A stretch of DNA of 64,000 nucleotides from contig CACZDV010000003.1 of NCBI GenBank assembly GCA_902780025.1, forward strand, positions 1 to 64,000, written 5' to 3'. This document shows, one piece after another, positions 16,107 through 24,518 of the stretch (position 1 is its first letter; every line of letters begins with the position of its first letter). The notes below the pieces were generated by a model. It worked only from the letters and a program-made list of their open reading frames with translations, was not told the origin of the DNA and did no database searches. The DNA comes from an uncultured Prevotellaceae bacterium (GTDB lineage Bacteria; Bacteroidota; Bacteroidia; Bacteroidales; Bacteroidaceae). The position numbers and the translations under genes were made by a program.

Positions 16107-16208
16107 TTTTTCTTTTTATTTTTATTTGTTATTTATTCTGTTTTCGCAATCAGTCGGCAAAATTACTAAAAATGTCGGACATGACGAAATTTTTCGGCAA
16201 AAAACCGC

Positions 16209-17465
16209 TCATTCATCTACTTTTAATCGCACAAGTTCTATTTTTGTGGCTGTATTTTTGACAATTTTGAACTCTAAGTTGCCAATTCTGACAATTTCGT
16301 TCAACTTGGGGAACGACTGATATTCGTGCAGGATGAGTCCGCCGACGGTCATATATTCGTCGCTCTCAGGCAACCTGAGTCCGAACATCTCGTTCACCTT
16401 CTCAATCTCCAGACGAGCCGACAGGATGTACTCGCCGTCTTCCAGTTGCTTGGCAACGTAGTTGTTGGAGTCATGCTCGTCTTCAATCTCACCGAAAATC
16501 TCCTCGACGATGTCCTCTAAGGCTATCATTCCGCTGGTACCGCCGAACTCATCGACGACGATGGCCAGCGACCGCTGCTGCTGCATGAAGGTCTTCATCA
16601 GGCGTGAGGCCTGCATCGTCTCAGGCACGAAGGCCAGCTGTCGGATGCCCTTGCGCCAGTCCTGCGGATGGTGGAACATCTCTGATGAGTGGATATAGCC
16701 CACCACATGGTCGATGTCCTCATGATAGACAATGACCTTGGAATGGCCGCTCTCAATGAACACCTGCTTCAGCTGCTCGATACTGCAGGTATCCTCAACG
16801 GCATCAATCTCCGTACGGGGAACCATACAGTCGCGGACACGCGTCTCCGTAAACTCCAGGGCGTTCTGGAATATCTTCACCTCGTCCTCTATCTCCTCGT
16901 CGTTCTTGGCATTGTCGATGCTCGACTGTACCAGATAGTCCAGGTCCACACGGGTAAACTCCTTGTCGTCCTGTTCCTTCTCCATCTTGATGCCTGCCAA
17001 CCGGAGGAGTCCTCGTGACAACATCGTGGCGAAACGCGAGATGGGATAGAGCACGATATAGCAGATGAAGGCAGGAACGGCAAAGAACGTCAGCAGCGTG
17101 TTGGGACTCGACTTGAAGATGTTCTTCGGCAGAAACTCACCCGTGAAGAGCACCACCAACGTCGACAACAGCGTATCAGCCGTCACGCGGAAACCGTCGC
17201 TCAACCCGCTGAACAGCAGGGTATCGAAGATCTTGGCAAAGAGGATACCATAGATGACCAGTGCGATGTTGTTGCCCACCAACATCGTCGATACAAAGTT
17301 GTTCGGGTGGTGATAGAACACGCTGATGGCGCGCTGCGACAGGCCGTTCTTCTCCTTGTCCATCTCGGCCAGCAAACGGTTGCTGCTGACAAAGGCAATC
17401 TCCATGCCCGAGAAGAAGGCGGAGAACACCATCGTAATGAGAAGTCCAATTATCAGTCCTGTCAT
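16209..17465 (-). CDS. CNNM/CorC-HlyC family membrane protein
   Basis: A 418-residue protein with the standard architecture. A DUF21/CNNM transmembrane domain comes first (residues 1-185; FSAFFSGMEIAFVSSNR, PNNFVSTMLVGNN). Two CBS domains follow (about 205-330; RDCMVPRTEIDAV, VVDEFGGTSGMIALEDIVEE), then a CorC_HlyC domain (YILSARLEIEKVNEMF to the end). Relatives are Mg2+/Co2+ exporters or haemolysin-like proteins; GldE belongs to this family too. It lies between lptC and the PpiD-like gene, a conserved Bacteroidota order. Substrate is not established. Confidence 0.88.
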   Translation of the reverse strand: MTGLIIGLLITMVFSAFFSGMEIAFVSSNRLLAEMDKEKNGLSQRAISVFYHHPNNFVSTMLVGNNIALVIYGILFAKIFDTLLFSGLSDGFRVTADTLLSTLVVLFTGEFLPKNIFKSSPNTLLTFFAVPAFICYIVLYPISRFATMLSRGLLRLAGIKMEKEQDDKEFTRVDLDYLVQSSIDNAKNDEEIEDEVKIFQNALEFTETRVRDCMVPRTEIDAVEDTCSIEQLKQVFIESGHSKVIVYHEDIDHVVGYIHSSEMFHHPQDWRKGIRQLAFVPETMQASRLMKTFMQQQRSLAIVVDEFGGTSGMIALEDIVEEIFGEIEDEHDSNNYVAKQLEDGEYILSARLEIEKVNEMFGLRLPESDEYMTVGGLILHEYQSFPKLNEIVRIGNLEFKIVKNTATKIELVRLKVDE

Positions 17466-17489
17466 CGCTCAATTGTCAATTATCCATAC

Positions 17490-18167
17490 TCAATCTCCCA
17501 CCGTCTTCGCATGCTTCTGGGCTGCAGGACGTTGGGGAGCCTGCTGCTGAGTGGTGTCAGCCGGTGTGCTGCTGTTGCTGTCGTCTTCCCCACCCTCGTC
17601 GGGAATGAACGAGCCCTTGGAGTTCGACACCGTATAGCGCGACATGCGCTCATCGCTGCGGAAATAGGTTCCCTGCAGGGTACGCTCAGGCGTAATCACC
17701 CTTGAGAACACATTCGAATACAGCTCATGGCGGATGCCGTCCCAGTAGAGTTCCTCACTACGATAGACCAGTCCGTTGTTGTTGCGGATACGTACCCGGC
17801 CACGCAACTTCCAGAGTTTCAGCTTGTCATAGTACCAAGCCGTGTCGGCCTGGATATAAGCCTGCACGTGGAACTGCTCGTCGAACTGCTCGAAGAACAC
17901 GCCCTTCATAAACTCCCACCGGTTAGGCTGGCGGATGGTGTTGACATCCCACCGCTCCGTCACGATGCGGTACTTGATGACGCCTGAGTCAGAGATGAGC
18001 GTATTGACACCATACGAAGTCATTGTCGACACAGAGTCTGTGGGATTGATGGCGGGAGCAATGTGCTCCTGGGCCTCCTCACCACAAGCCGTCAACAACA
18101 GCAAGGCAGAGAACAGACCTGCCCCCGCCATACCTTTCACGTAATGGATCAATTCAACACTCAACAT
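17490..18167 (-). CDS. lptC: LPS export ABC transporter periplasmic protein LptC
   Basis: A lipoprotein-like LptC of Bacteroidota type. After a hydrophobic stretch, LLLTAC gives a lipobox, followed by the LptC beta-jellyroll: SDSGVIKYRIVTERWDV, QADTAWYYDKLKLWKLRGRV and EELYWDG. LptC links the LptBFG ABC transporter to LptA in carrying lipopolysaccharide. The C-terminal 40 residues are Pro/Gln/Thr-rich and disordered. The ATG at 18167 lies in a low-complexity TTGAGTGTTGAA repeat; the ATG at 18131 (MAGAGLFSALLLL) is a good alternative start. It follows the outer-membrane protein gene by 16 bp. Confidence 0.85.
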   Translation of the reverse strand: MLSVELIHYVKGMAGAGLFSALLLLTACGEEAQEHIAPAINPTDSVSTMTSYGVNTLISDSGVIKYRIVTERWDVNTIRQPNRWEFMKGVFFEQFDEQFHVQAYIQADTAWYYDKLKLWKLRGRVRIRNNNGLVYRSEELYWDGIRHELYSNVFSRVITPERTLQGTYFRSDERMSRYTVSNSKGSFIPDEGGEDDSNSSTPADTTQQQAPQRPAAQKHAKTVGD

Positions 18168-18183
18168 TCAACACTCAACACTC

Positions 18184-19467
18184 TTAGTCCACCATCCACT
18201 TCATAAACCAGCGCTCGTTGAACGTGATGCCAACGTTGATGCGGAAGGTGTTGTCGGTGATAAAGCCGTCAGCAGAAGAACGAACCCACTGACCGCTGAG
18301 GTGCAGCACCGAACGGCTATTATGGCCATTCATGATGGGCAGCGACAGACCGGCACTCACACTCAATTCCTTCGGGCCTTCCTTCCCGTCTATAATATAA
18401 TAAGGTGTAGCATAGCCCACACCTAACTTATAATGGACGCGCTCCAGGAACTTACTGCCCTGCAGGACGGGGTTCGGCAACCAGTCGACACCCACGTTCA
18501 CCGCCTTGCGGTCTCGCAGCTGTCCGCTCATGAGTTCATACTTGCCTGCGTTATAGCCGGGAAACTTCACGTCGCCCCACTTCTGGAGGCTCAGGTCGGT
18601 AGCCAGCGTCAGCTTGCCGGCATATTGATAGGAGACACCGACACCGTAGGTCATCGGCAGTTCCATGGCGTCGTTCACACTATAACGGGTGGTGTCCATC
18701 AGGTTCGAAGCAGAGTTCTTGCTGACAATCGACATATCGGCAGTATTCTTCAGGTTATGTCCCAGTCCCACGACAGCACCTATTGTCAGACGGTCGCTAC
18801 GGCCTATGCGCTGCTCCCACTGCATGCCTAAGTCCAGCTTATAGGAGTTGATGGTGGTGGAATAAGTCTTTGTCAGCGTGTTCGATGCCGATGTGGAGGT
18901 GGGTGCCACCGTGCGGTCGATGCTTCCCCAGAGGTAGGAGATGTTTGCACCGATGGAGAGAGGCTTCAGCAACTGAACGCCCATACCGAGCATCAACTGG
19001 TGCAGACCGCCCTTACCCGTGTAGTTCTCCTTCAGGGTTCCCGTACTGAGGTTGTGGGTGGTTGACTGATAGTCGTAACCTACGCTGGTCAGGGGCAGTA
19101 CGCCAAACGACATACCCACGCCCTTCATGAGACGGAACGAGCCCACGACATATTCGAAGCTGGCCACGCTGGCATTACGCTTCACGTTGCCCTCCTTGAA
19201 GTTCGTCATCTGCCCAGAAAGGCCCATATCAAACAACATCGTCAAGGAGTCGACGCTGGCATACGAAGCAGGATTCAGCGTATTCACCTGATTGCCCTGA
19301 CGCAGGGCATAGCCCACGCCGTTCATTCCGCGGCTCGCACTCTGGGACTGGTCGCTTAACACACCGAGTCCGAACTGGCTGTAGGGCGACTTCGTGTCTC
19401 CCTGTGCCCAGGCTCCGCTCACCGCTGCTGCCATCATCAGACAGCCTAATATACGTAATCTTATCAT
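18184..19467 (-). CDS. Outer-membrane beta-barrel protein of the lptC locus
   Basis: A 427-residue exported protein with signal peptide ending near AWAQ. It begins GDTKSPYSQFGLGVL and continues with alternating hydrophobic/polar strands and GMNGVGYALR, a pattern like FadL/PorV-type barrels. The C-terminus (NVGITFNERWFMKWMVD) ends in amphipathic strands. Homologues in Bacteroidota sit directly upstream of lptC, as here. Its promoter has -7 TAATTTTG at 19488-19495. Function is unknown; an envelope or transport role is inferred. Confidence 0.8.
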   Translation of the reverse strand: MIRLRILGCLMMAAAVSGAWAQGDTKSPYSQFGLGVLSDQSQSASRGMNGVGYALRQGNQVNTLNPASYASVDSLTMLFDMGLSGQMTNFKEGNVKRNASVASFEYVVGSFRLMKGVGMSFGVLPLTSVGYDYQSTTHNLSTGTLKENYTGKGGLHQLMLGMGVQLLKPLSIGANISYLWGSIDRTVAPTSTSASNTLTKTYSTTINSYKLDLGMQWEQRIGRSDRLTIGAVVGLGHNLKNTADMSIVSKNSASNLMDTTRYSVNDAMELPMTYGVGVSYQYAGKLTLATDLSLQKWGDVKFPGYNAGKYELMSGQLRDRKAVNVGVDWLPNPVLQGSKFLERVHYKLGVGYATPYYIIDGKEGPKELSVSAGLSLPIMNGHNSRSVLHLSGQWVRSSADGFITDNTFRINVGITFNERWFMKWMVD

Positions 19468-19564
19468 TGTTTTTTACTTTCAGCCTGCAAAATTACTAAA
19501 TTATTCACAATTCACAAATCTCAATTCACAAATATTTCGTATCTTTGCAGAAACTTTAGCAATT

Positions 19565-20218
19565 ATGAAGAAAGAAGAGCGTTATCAGGCCGTTTTGGCA
19601 CACTTCCAGCGCCTCATGCCCGAAGTAACCACCGAACTGGAGTTCGGCAGCGTTTTCCAGCTTTTAGTAGCTGTCATCCTGAGTGCACAGTGTACCGACA
19701 AGCGGGTCAACATGGTGACTCCCGAACTGTTCCGTCACCTGCCCGATGCCCGCTCGATGGCTGCCGTTGAACCCGATGACGTGCTGGAGTACATCAGCAG
19801 CGTCAGTTATCCTAACTCCAAGGCCCGCCACCTGGTCGAGATGGCCCGTACGCTGATGGAGAAGTTCGGCGGCGAGGTGCCTGAGGATATGGACCAGCTC
19901 CTAACACTTCCCGGTGTAGGTCGCAAGACGGCTAACGTCATCCAGGCAGTTGCCTTTGGAAAGTCCACAATGGCTGTCGATACCCATGTCTATCGCGTCA
20001 GCCACCGATTAGGCTTAGTGTCGAAACGCGACAACACGCCCTACAAGGTGGAGCAGGCGCTGATGCGTAATATTCCTGCCGAGCAGATACCGCTGGCCCA
20101 CCATTGGCTGCTGCTCCACGGTCGCTATGTATGCACCTCGCAACGTCCTAAGTGCCAGAAGTGTGAGCTCTCCAGCATCTGCCCCAAACTGCTGGAAGGC
20201 TCCAAACTCAATGCTTAA
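19565..20218 (+). CDS. nth: Endonuclease III
   Basis: A 217-residue DNA glycosylase/AP lyase that removes oxidised pyrimidines. The helix-hairpin-helix is LPGVGRKTANVI (about 115-126), containing the catalytic Lys; the catalytic Asp is in VDTHVYRV (about 138). Four cysteines spaced C-x6-C-x2-C-x5-C (190, 197, 200, 206) bind the [4Fe-4S] cluster. The start at 19565 follows a -7 TATCTTTG at 19540-19547; upstream in-frame ATGs lie inside the neighbouring gene. The stop overlaps the convergent HAD gene by 11 bp. All key residues are present. Confidence 0.95.
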   Translation: MKKEERYQAVLAHFQRLMPEVTTELEFGSVFQLLVAVILSAQCTDKRVNMVTPELFRHLPDARSMAAVEPDDVLEYISSVSYPNSKARHLVEMARTLMEKFGGEVPEDMDQLLTLPGVGRKTANVIQAVAFGKSTMAVDTHVYRVSHRLGLVSKRDNTPYKVEQALMRNIPAEQIPLAHHWLLLHGRYVCTSQRPKCQKCELSSICPKLLEGSKLNA

Positions 20219-20864
20219 TGATTAGTGAAAGTAGCAGATTATAATCTACTGAGTTATAATCCTTTATCTGTATGTCAGAAAACGACGATATAGCCTCGGC
20301 GGTATTCGTCGTAGCAACCCCCACCACCTTCATGCCAGCCGCACGTCCTGACTTCAGTCCATTGAAGCTGTCCTCAAAGACGACGCACTCCTCAGGCGCA
20401 GCACCAAAGCGGGCGGCAGCCTTCAGGTAACAGTCGGGATGGGGCTTGGAGTACTCAAAGTCCTCAGAGGTCAGGATGGCGTCAAACAACTGCTTGAACG
20501 CCGGCTGTGCCCTGTAGACGCTCTCCATCTTGGGCTGGTTCGAACTCGTCACCACCGCCGTCTTCACACCATGGGCATGAAGGTCTGCTATCAGCGCCTC
20601 AAAGCCGTCGATATACTCAAACCGCATCTGGGCCTCAAACTCATCCAGTCGGCGGGTAACCACGGGCTGTTCCTTCTCCAGTTCGCCCGAGAACCAGCGG
20701 TCGTAGATCTGCGTAAGTGTCGACCCCTTGATCTCATGTTCCAGTCCGGGACGCTCAGGATGGTAAAGGCGGCACTGGCTGCCCCAGAACTCAGTATACT
20801 GCGGCTCGGTGTCAAACACTACGCCGTCCAAATCAAACAAAGCTGCTTTGAGTATCTTCTTCAT
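20208..20864 (-). CDS. HAD-superfamily phosphatase (beta-phosphoglucomutase-like)
   Basis: A 218-residue HAD subfamily IA enzyme. Motif I is FDLDGVVFDTEP (nucleophile Asp and acid Asp), motif II VVTSSN, the conserved Lys is in YSKPHPDCYLKAA, and motif IV is VVFEDSFNGLKSGRAAG. The cap is helical, as in beta-phosphoglucomutases and sugar phosphatases. Substrate is not predictable. The start at 20864 (MKKILKAALF) is used because the -7 TACCTTTG (20893-20900) lies upstream of it; a longer ORF from 20903 would begin inside the promoter. Confidence 0.88.
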   Translation of the reverse strand: MKKILKAALFDLDGVVFDTEPQYTEFWGSQCRLYHPERPGLEHEIKGSTLTQIYDRWFSGELEKEQPVVTRRLDEFEAQMRFEYIDGFEALIADLHAHGVKTAVVTSSNQPKMESVYRAQPAFKQLFDAILTSEDFEYSKPHPDCYLKAAARFGAAPEECVVFEDSFNGLKSGRAAGMKVVGVATTNTAEAISSFSDIQIKDYNSVDYNLLLSLIIKH

Positions 20865-20958
20865 TGAAATCCGTTTTCTGTCTAAGAGACTGCAAAGGTA
20901 CAAATATTTTATGAATATCCATACTATTCAGAAGAAAAACTGCTCATCCCCCCATCCG

Positions 20959-21097
20959 AAACCTACTACCTACAAGGGCGCTACCTACTACCTACAGCCC
21001 CGCTACCTACTACCTACAGCCCCGCTACCCGGCACCTACAGGCCCGCTACCTACTACCTACAGGCCCGCTACCTACTACCTACAGGAGCGGTACCTG
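20959..21097. repeat. 22-bp tandem array A (CTACCTACTACCTACAG type)
   Basis: Six contiguous 22-bp units at 20959, 20981, 21003, 21025, 21047 and 21069, plus a partial GTACCTG. The consensus is CTACCTACTACCTACAG then (G/C)(C/G)CCG; the fourth unit carries CCGGCA in place of TACTAC-type sequence. The same repeat, including a CCGGCA variant, occurs at 50036-50108. It lies in the divergent region between the HAD gene and recN. The rest of that 327-bp gap holds only the two promoters. Confidence 0.9.
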
Positions 21098-21162
21098 CCT
21101 CTTTTTAGAACTTTACAACTTCTTTTAGTAATAAAACAGTTGTCGGTATGAATTATTTTTCG

Positions 21163-21170
21163 TACTTTTG
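21163..21170 (+). promoter_or_regulatory. -7 element of recN
   Basis: TACTTTTG, 22 bp before the recN start codon, directly after the tandem array region. Confidence 0.6.
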
Positions 21171-21191
21171 CACGCAAAATTGAAGGAAGAG

Positions 21192-22850
21192 ATGCTGAAA
21201 CAACTCTATATCAAGAACTTCACGCTGATTGACACGCTCGACATCGAGCTGCACCCAGGCTTTTCGGTCATTACGGGTGAGACGGGTGCCGGTAAGAGTA
21301 TCATCCTCGGCGCCATCGGACTGCTGTTAGGACAGCGGGCTGACTCGAAGAGCATCAAGCAGGGAGCCGACAAATGCGTCATTGAGGCACACTTCGACTT
21401 GTCGAGATACGGCATGGAGGGGTTCTTCGAGGAAAACGACATCGAGTATGACGACTCGGACACCATCATCCGCCGTGAACTGCTGTCGTCAGGCAAGAGC
21501 CGTGCCTTCATCAACGACACCCCCGTAGCCCTCACGATGCTCAAGGAACTGGGTGAACGCTTAGTCGACGTACACTCCCAGCACCAGAACCTGCTGCTCA
21601 ACAAGCAGGACTTCCAGTTGTCGGTAGTCGATGTCATTGCGGGCGACGGCCGTCAACTGCAGGACTATCAGCAGGCGTTCAAGGCCTATAGCGACGCTAA
21701 GCGGCAGTTGGAGCAGTTGAAGGAGGACATCGAGCGTAACAGCCAGAACACGGACTTCCTGCAGTTCCAGTACAACGAGCTGACGAGTGCCAACCTGACG
21801 GACGGCGAGCAGGAGGAACTGGAGCAGCGGAGCGAGACCATGAGCCATACGGAGGACATCAAGAGCGCGCTCTATGAGGCTGACAACGCCTTCTCGGGCG
21901 ATGAGACGGGCATCGTTGCCTCGCTGCGGACGGCCGTCCATGCGCTGAAGGGCATCAGCCGCGTATTCCCCACTGCCAACGAACTGGCTGAACGTGCCGA
22001 CTCGGCCTATATCGAGCTGAAGGACATTGCCCAGGAGGTGAGCAGCAGCTTGGAGAACGTTGACTTCGACCCTGCCGAACTGGACTCCGTCAACAGCCGC
22101 CTTGACCGTATCTACGACCTGGAGAAGAAGTATCACACGGACAATATTGCCGAACTGTTGGCCATCCAAGAAGACCTGAAACAAAAACTCTCGAATATTG
22201 AGAACAGCGACGAGGCCCTACAGGAGATGACCGCCCAATGCGAACAGTTGAAAGCCGACTGCCAACGGCAGGCCGACCTGCTGACGCAGACCCGCACCAA
22301 GGCTGCCCGTCATATTGAGAAGGATATGCAGCAGCTGCTGGTGCCCTTAGGCATGCCCAATGTGCGCTTTGCCATCCAGCTGGAGCCGACCGAACTCAAC
22401 CACAGCGGGCAGGACAAGGTGCAATTCCTGTTCTCGGCCAACACCTCTACCCCACTCCAGCCTGTGTCTCAGGTGGCATCAGGCGGTGAGATTGCCCGCG
22501 TCATGCTGTCACTCAAGGCGATGATCAGCGGAGCCGTGAAACTGCCTACCATCATCTTCGACGAGATTGACACGGGTGTCAGCGGACGGGTAGCCGAGCA
22601 GATGGCCAAGATGATGCAGGAGATGGGGCTGGCCGACCGTCAGGTCATCAGCATCACCCACCTGCCGCAGATAGCCGCCCTGGGCACATCGCACTATAAA
22701 GTGACCAAGACAGAGACCTCAAGCGGCACATCAAGCACAATGACGGAACTCACTCAGCAGGAACGTATTACGGAGATAGCACAGATGCTCAGCGGCAGCA
22801 ACGTCACCACAGCCGCCATAGAAAACGCAAAACAACTTTTGAACGTATGA
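21192..22850 (+). CDS. recN: DNA repair protein RecN
   Basis: A 552-residue SMC-like ATPase for double-strand break repair. Walker A is GETGAGKS (about 29-36). The central part is coiled coil (about 150-380). The C-terminal ABC half holds the signature VASGGEIARVMLSLK and Walker B TIIFDEIDTGVSG (about 453-465) with a His-switch segment QVISITHLPQIAALG. The start at 21192 (MLKQLYIKNF) matches the family N-terminus and lies 22 nt after the -7 box. It overlaps the next gene by 4 bp (ATGA), implying translational coupling. Confidence 0.95.
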   Translation: MLKQLYIKNFTLIDTLDIELHPGFSVITGETGAGKSIILGAIGLLLGQRADSKSIKQGADKCVIEAHFDLSRYGMEGFFEENDIEYDDSDTIIRRELLSSGKSRAFINDTPVALTMLKELGERLVDVHSQHQNLLLNKQDFQLSVVDVIAGDGRQLQDYQQAFKAYSDAKRQLEQLKEDIERNSQNTDFLQFQYNELTSANLTDGEQEELEQRSETMSHTEDIKSALYEADNAFSGDETGIVASLRTAVHALKGISRVFPTANELAERADSAYIELKDIAQEVSSSLENVDFDPAELDSVNSRLDRIYDLEKKYHTDNIAELLAIQEDLKQKLSNIENSDEALQEMTAQCEQLKADCQRQADLLTQTRTKAARHIEKDMQQLLVPLGMPNVRFAIQLEPTELNHSGQDKVQFLFSANTSTPLQPVSQVASGGEIARVMLSLKAMISGAVKLPTIIFDEIDTGVSGRVAEQMAKMMQEMGLADRQVISITHLPQIAALGTSHYKVTKTETSSGTSSTMTELTQQERITEIAQMLSGSNVTTAAIENAKQLLNV

Positions 22851-24517
22851 AAAGACTCTATACAATGATTGGTATGCTGCTGATGGCAGCAGTAGTAACG
22901 GCTCAGCCTGGCTGGGTCAAGAAGGCTACAAAGTCAGTATTCACCGTGAAGACCTTTGCCGCCGACGGGTCGCTCATCGGCAGCACCTGCGGATTCTTCA
23001 CCGGCGAGCAGGGCGAGGGCGTCAGCAGCTTCAGTCCCTTCAAGGGAGCCTCCTCGGCAGTGGTCATCGACGCCCAGGGCAAGGAGATGCCCGTGGAGTG
23101 CATGCTCGGAGCCAACGACACCTACGACGTAGCCAAGTTCCGCGTAGCCGCCAAGAAGACCACCCCGCTGACCATCGCTGCCGCCAATGCTACGGAGGAC
23201 ACGCAGGTGTGGCTGCTGCCTTACCGCGAGACGAAGGACATACCCGAAGGCACCATCCGCAAGGCAGAACACTTCGGCAGCAACGGTCACGCCTACTACA
23301 CGGTGGCCCTGAGCATGCCTGAAGGAACCGTCAGCTGTCCGCTGATAAATACCGATGGCGAGGTCATCGGACTGATGCAGCAACCCTACAAGCAGGGCGA
23401 CACGCTGAGCTATGCCGTCAGTGCCCTGTTTGCCGACTCAATGGCCATCAACGGTCTGAGCCTGAACGACCCTACCCTGCGCAGCACCCTCATCAAGAAA
23501 GACCTGCCACGCGACTTGGATCAGGCCATACTAACCCTCTACGTAGGACAGTCATCACTCGACTCTGCCACGTTTGCCCACTTGACAGACGACTTCATAC
23601 AGCGCTTCCCCGATGCACCCGACGGCTATGCCTACCGTGCCCAGAACGAGGTGGTTGCCAAGGATTTCAATGCTGCTGCCCGCGACATGGAACAAGCCAT
23701 CCGCGTGGCCACGAAGAAAGACGAAGCCCACTTCAACTACTCAAGGCTCATCTACCAGAAGGAAATCTACATGAGCCAGTATCCCTACGACGGTTGGTCG
23801 TTGGACAAGGCATTGACCGAAGCACAGGAGGCCGACCGTCTGCAGCCGATGGCTATCTATCGCCACCAGCAGGCTGTTATCCTCTTTGCACAGAAGAAAT
23901 TCACGGAGTCTGCCGAAGTCTACGCCTCACTCTCTAATAGCGAACTGCGCTCTGCTGAGCTTTTCTACGAGGCTTCGCGCTGCAAGGCAGCACTCAATGA
24001 CACCCTTGGGCAGATAGCCCTTTTAGACAGCTGCGTGGCCATGTTCAGCCAGCCCTACCTGAAAGAAGCAGCACCCTACATTCTTGCCCGTGCCCAAACG
24101 CTGCTCGATGCCCGCCAATACCGCAAAGCCGTGGCCGACCTGAATGAGTATGAGAAGCTGATGCAGGCTTCCGTCAATGACAACTTCTACTATCTGCGTT
24201 TCCAGACAGAAGTCGGCGGACGCCTCTATCAGCAGGCCTTGAACGATATCGACCGTGCCATCCAGATGGACCCTGAGCATGAGCTCTACTACGCCGAGAA
24301 AGCCTCGTTGCTGGTACGCGTGGGAATGAACGATGAAGCCATCGAGACGGCCAAGGAGTGTATCCGCATAGCTCCCGAACAGAGCGACGGCTACCTGTTC
24401 CTTGGTGTTGCCCAGTGCATCAAGGGCCAGAAGGAAGAAGGCATCAAGAACCTACAAAAAGCCCGTGAGTTGGGTGACTCACAGGCTGACGGATTGATAG
24501 AGAAATATTCCAAGTAG
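22847..24517 (+). CDS. Trypsin-like pseudoprotease with TPR repeats
   Basis: A 556-residue exported protein, signal peptide MKRLYTMIGMLLMAAVVTAQ. Residues 25-200 resemble an HtrA/trypsin-like domain (VFTVKTFAADGSLIGSTCGFF, DVAKFRVAA, GTVSCPLINTDGEVIGLM). The position of the catalytic His is VSSF rather than NYHV, and at the GNSGGP position the sequence is GTVSCP, so the active site looks lost. Residues 230-556 are tetratricopeptide repeats (ending EHELYYAEKASLLVRVGMND and YLFLGVAQCIKGQKEEGIKN). I infer a periplasmic or surface scaffold or sensor. It is translationally coupled to recN. The domain call is moderate, the TPR call strong. Confidence 0.7.
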   Translation: MKRLYTMIGMLLMAAVVTAQPGWVKKATKSVFTVKTFAADGSLIGSTCGFFTGEQGEGVSSFSPFKGASSAVVIDAQGKEMPVECMLGANDTYDVAKFRVAAKKTTPLTIAAANATEDTQVWLLPYRETKDIPEGTIRKAEHFGSNGHAYYTVALSMPEGTVSCPLINTDGEVIGLMQQPYKQGDTLSYAVSALFADSMAINGLSLNDPTLRSTLIKKDLPRDLDQAILTLYVGQSSLDSATFAHLTDDFIQRFPDAPDGYAYRAQNEVVAKDFNAAARDMEQAIRVATKKDEAHFNYSRLIYQKEIYMSQYPYDGWSLDKALTEAQEADRLQPMAIYRHQQAVILFAQKKFTESAEVYASLSNSELRSAELFYEASRCKAALNDTLGQIALLDSCVAMFSQPYLKEAAPYILARAQTLLDARQYRKAVADLNEYEKLMQASVNDNFYYLRFQTEVGGRLYQQALNDIDRAIQMDPEHELYYAEKASLLVRVGMNDEAIETAKECIRIAPEQSDGYLFLGVAQCIKGQKEEGIKNLQKARELGDSQADGLIEKYSK

Positions 24518-24518
24518 G

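Noticed and set aside
20959..21097. CRISPR array
   Set aside because: Units are contiguous with no spacers, and no cas gene is near. The same holds for 2546-2633 and 50036-50108.
20809..21108. 99-codon ORF through the tandem array
   Set aside because: Consists largely of the 22-bp repeat in translation (period not a multiple of three), with no coding character.
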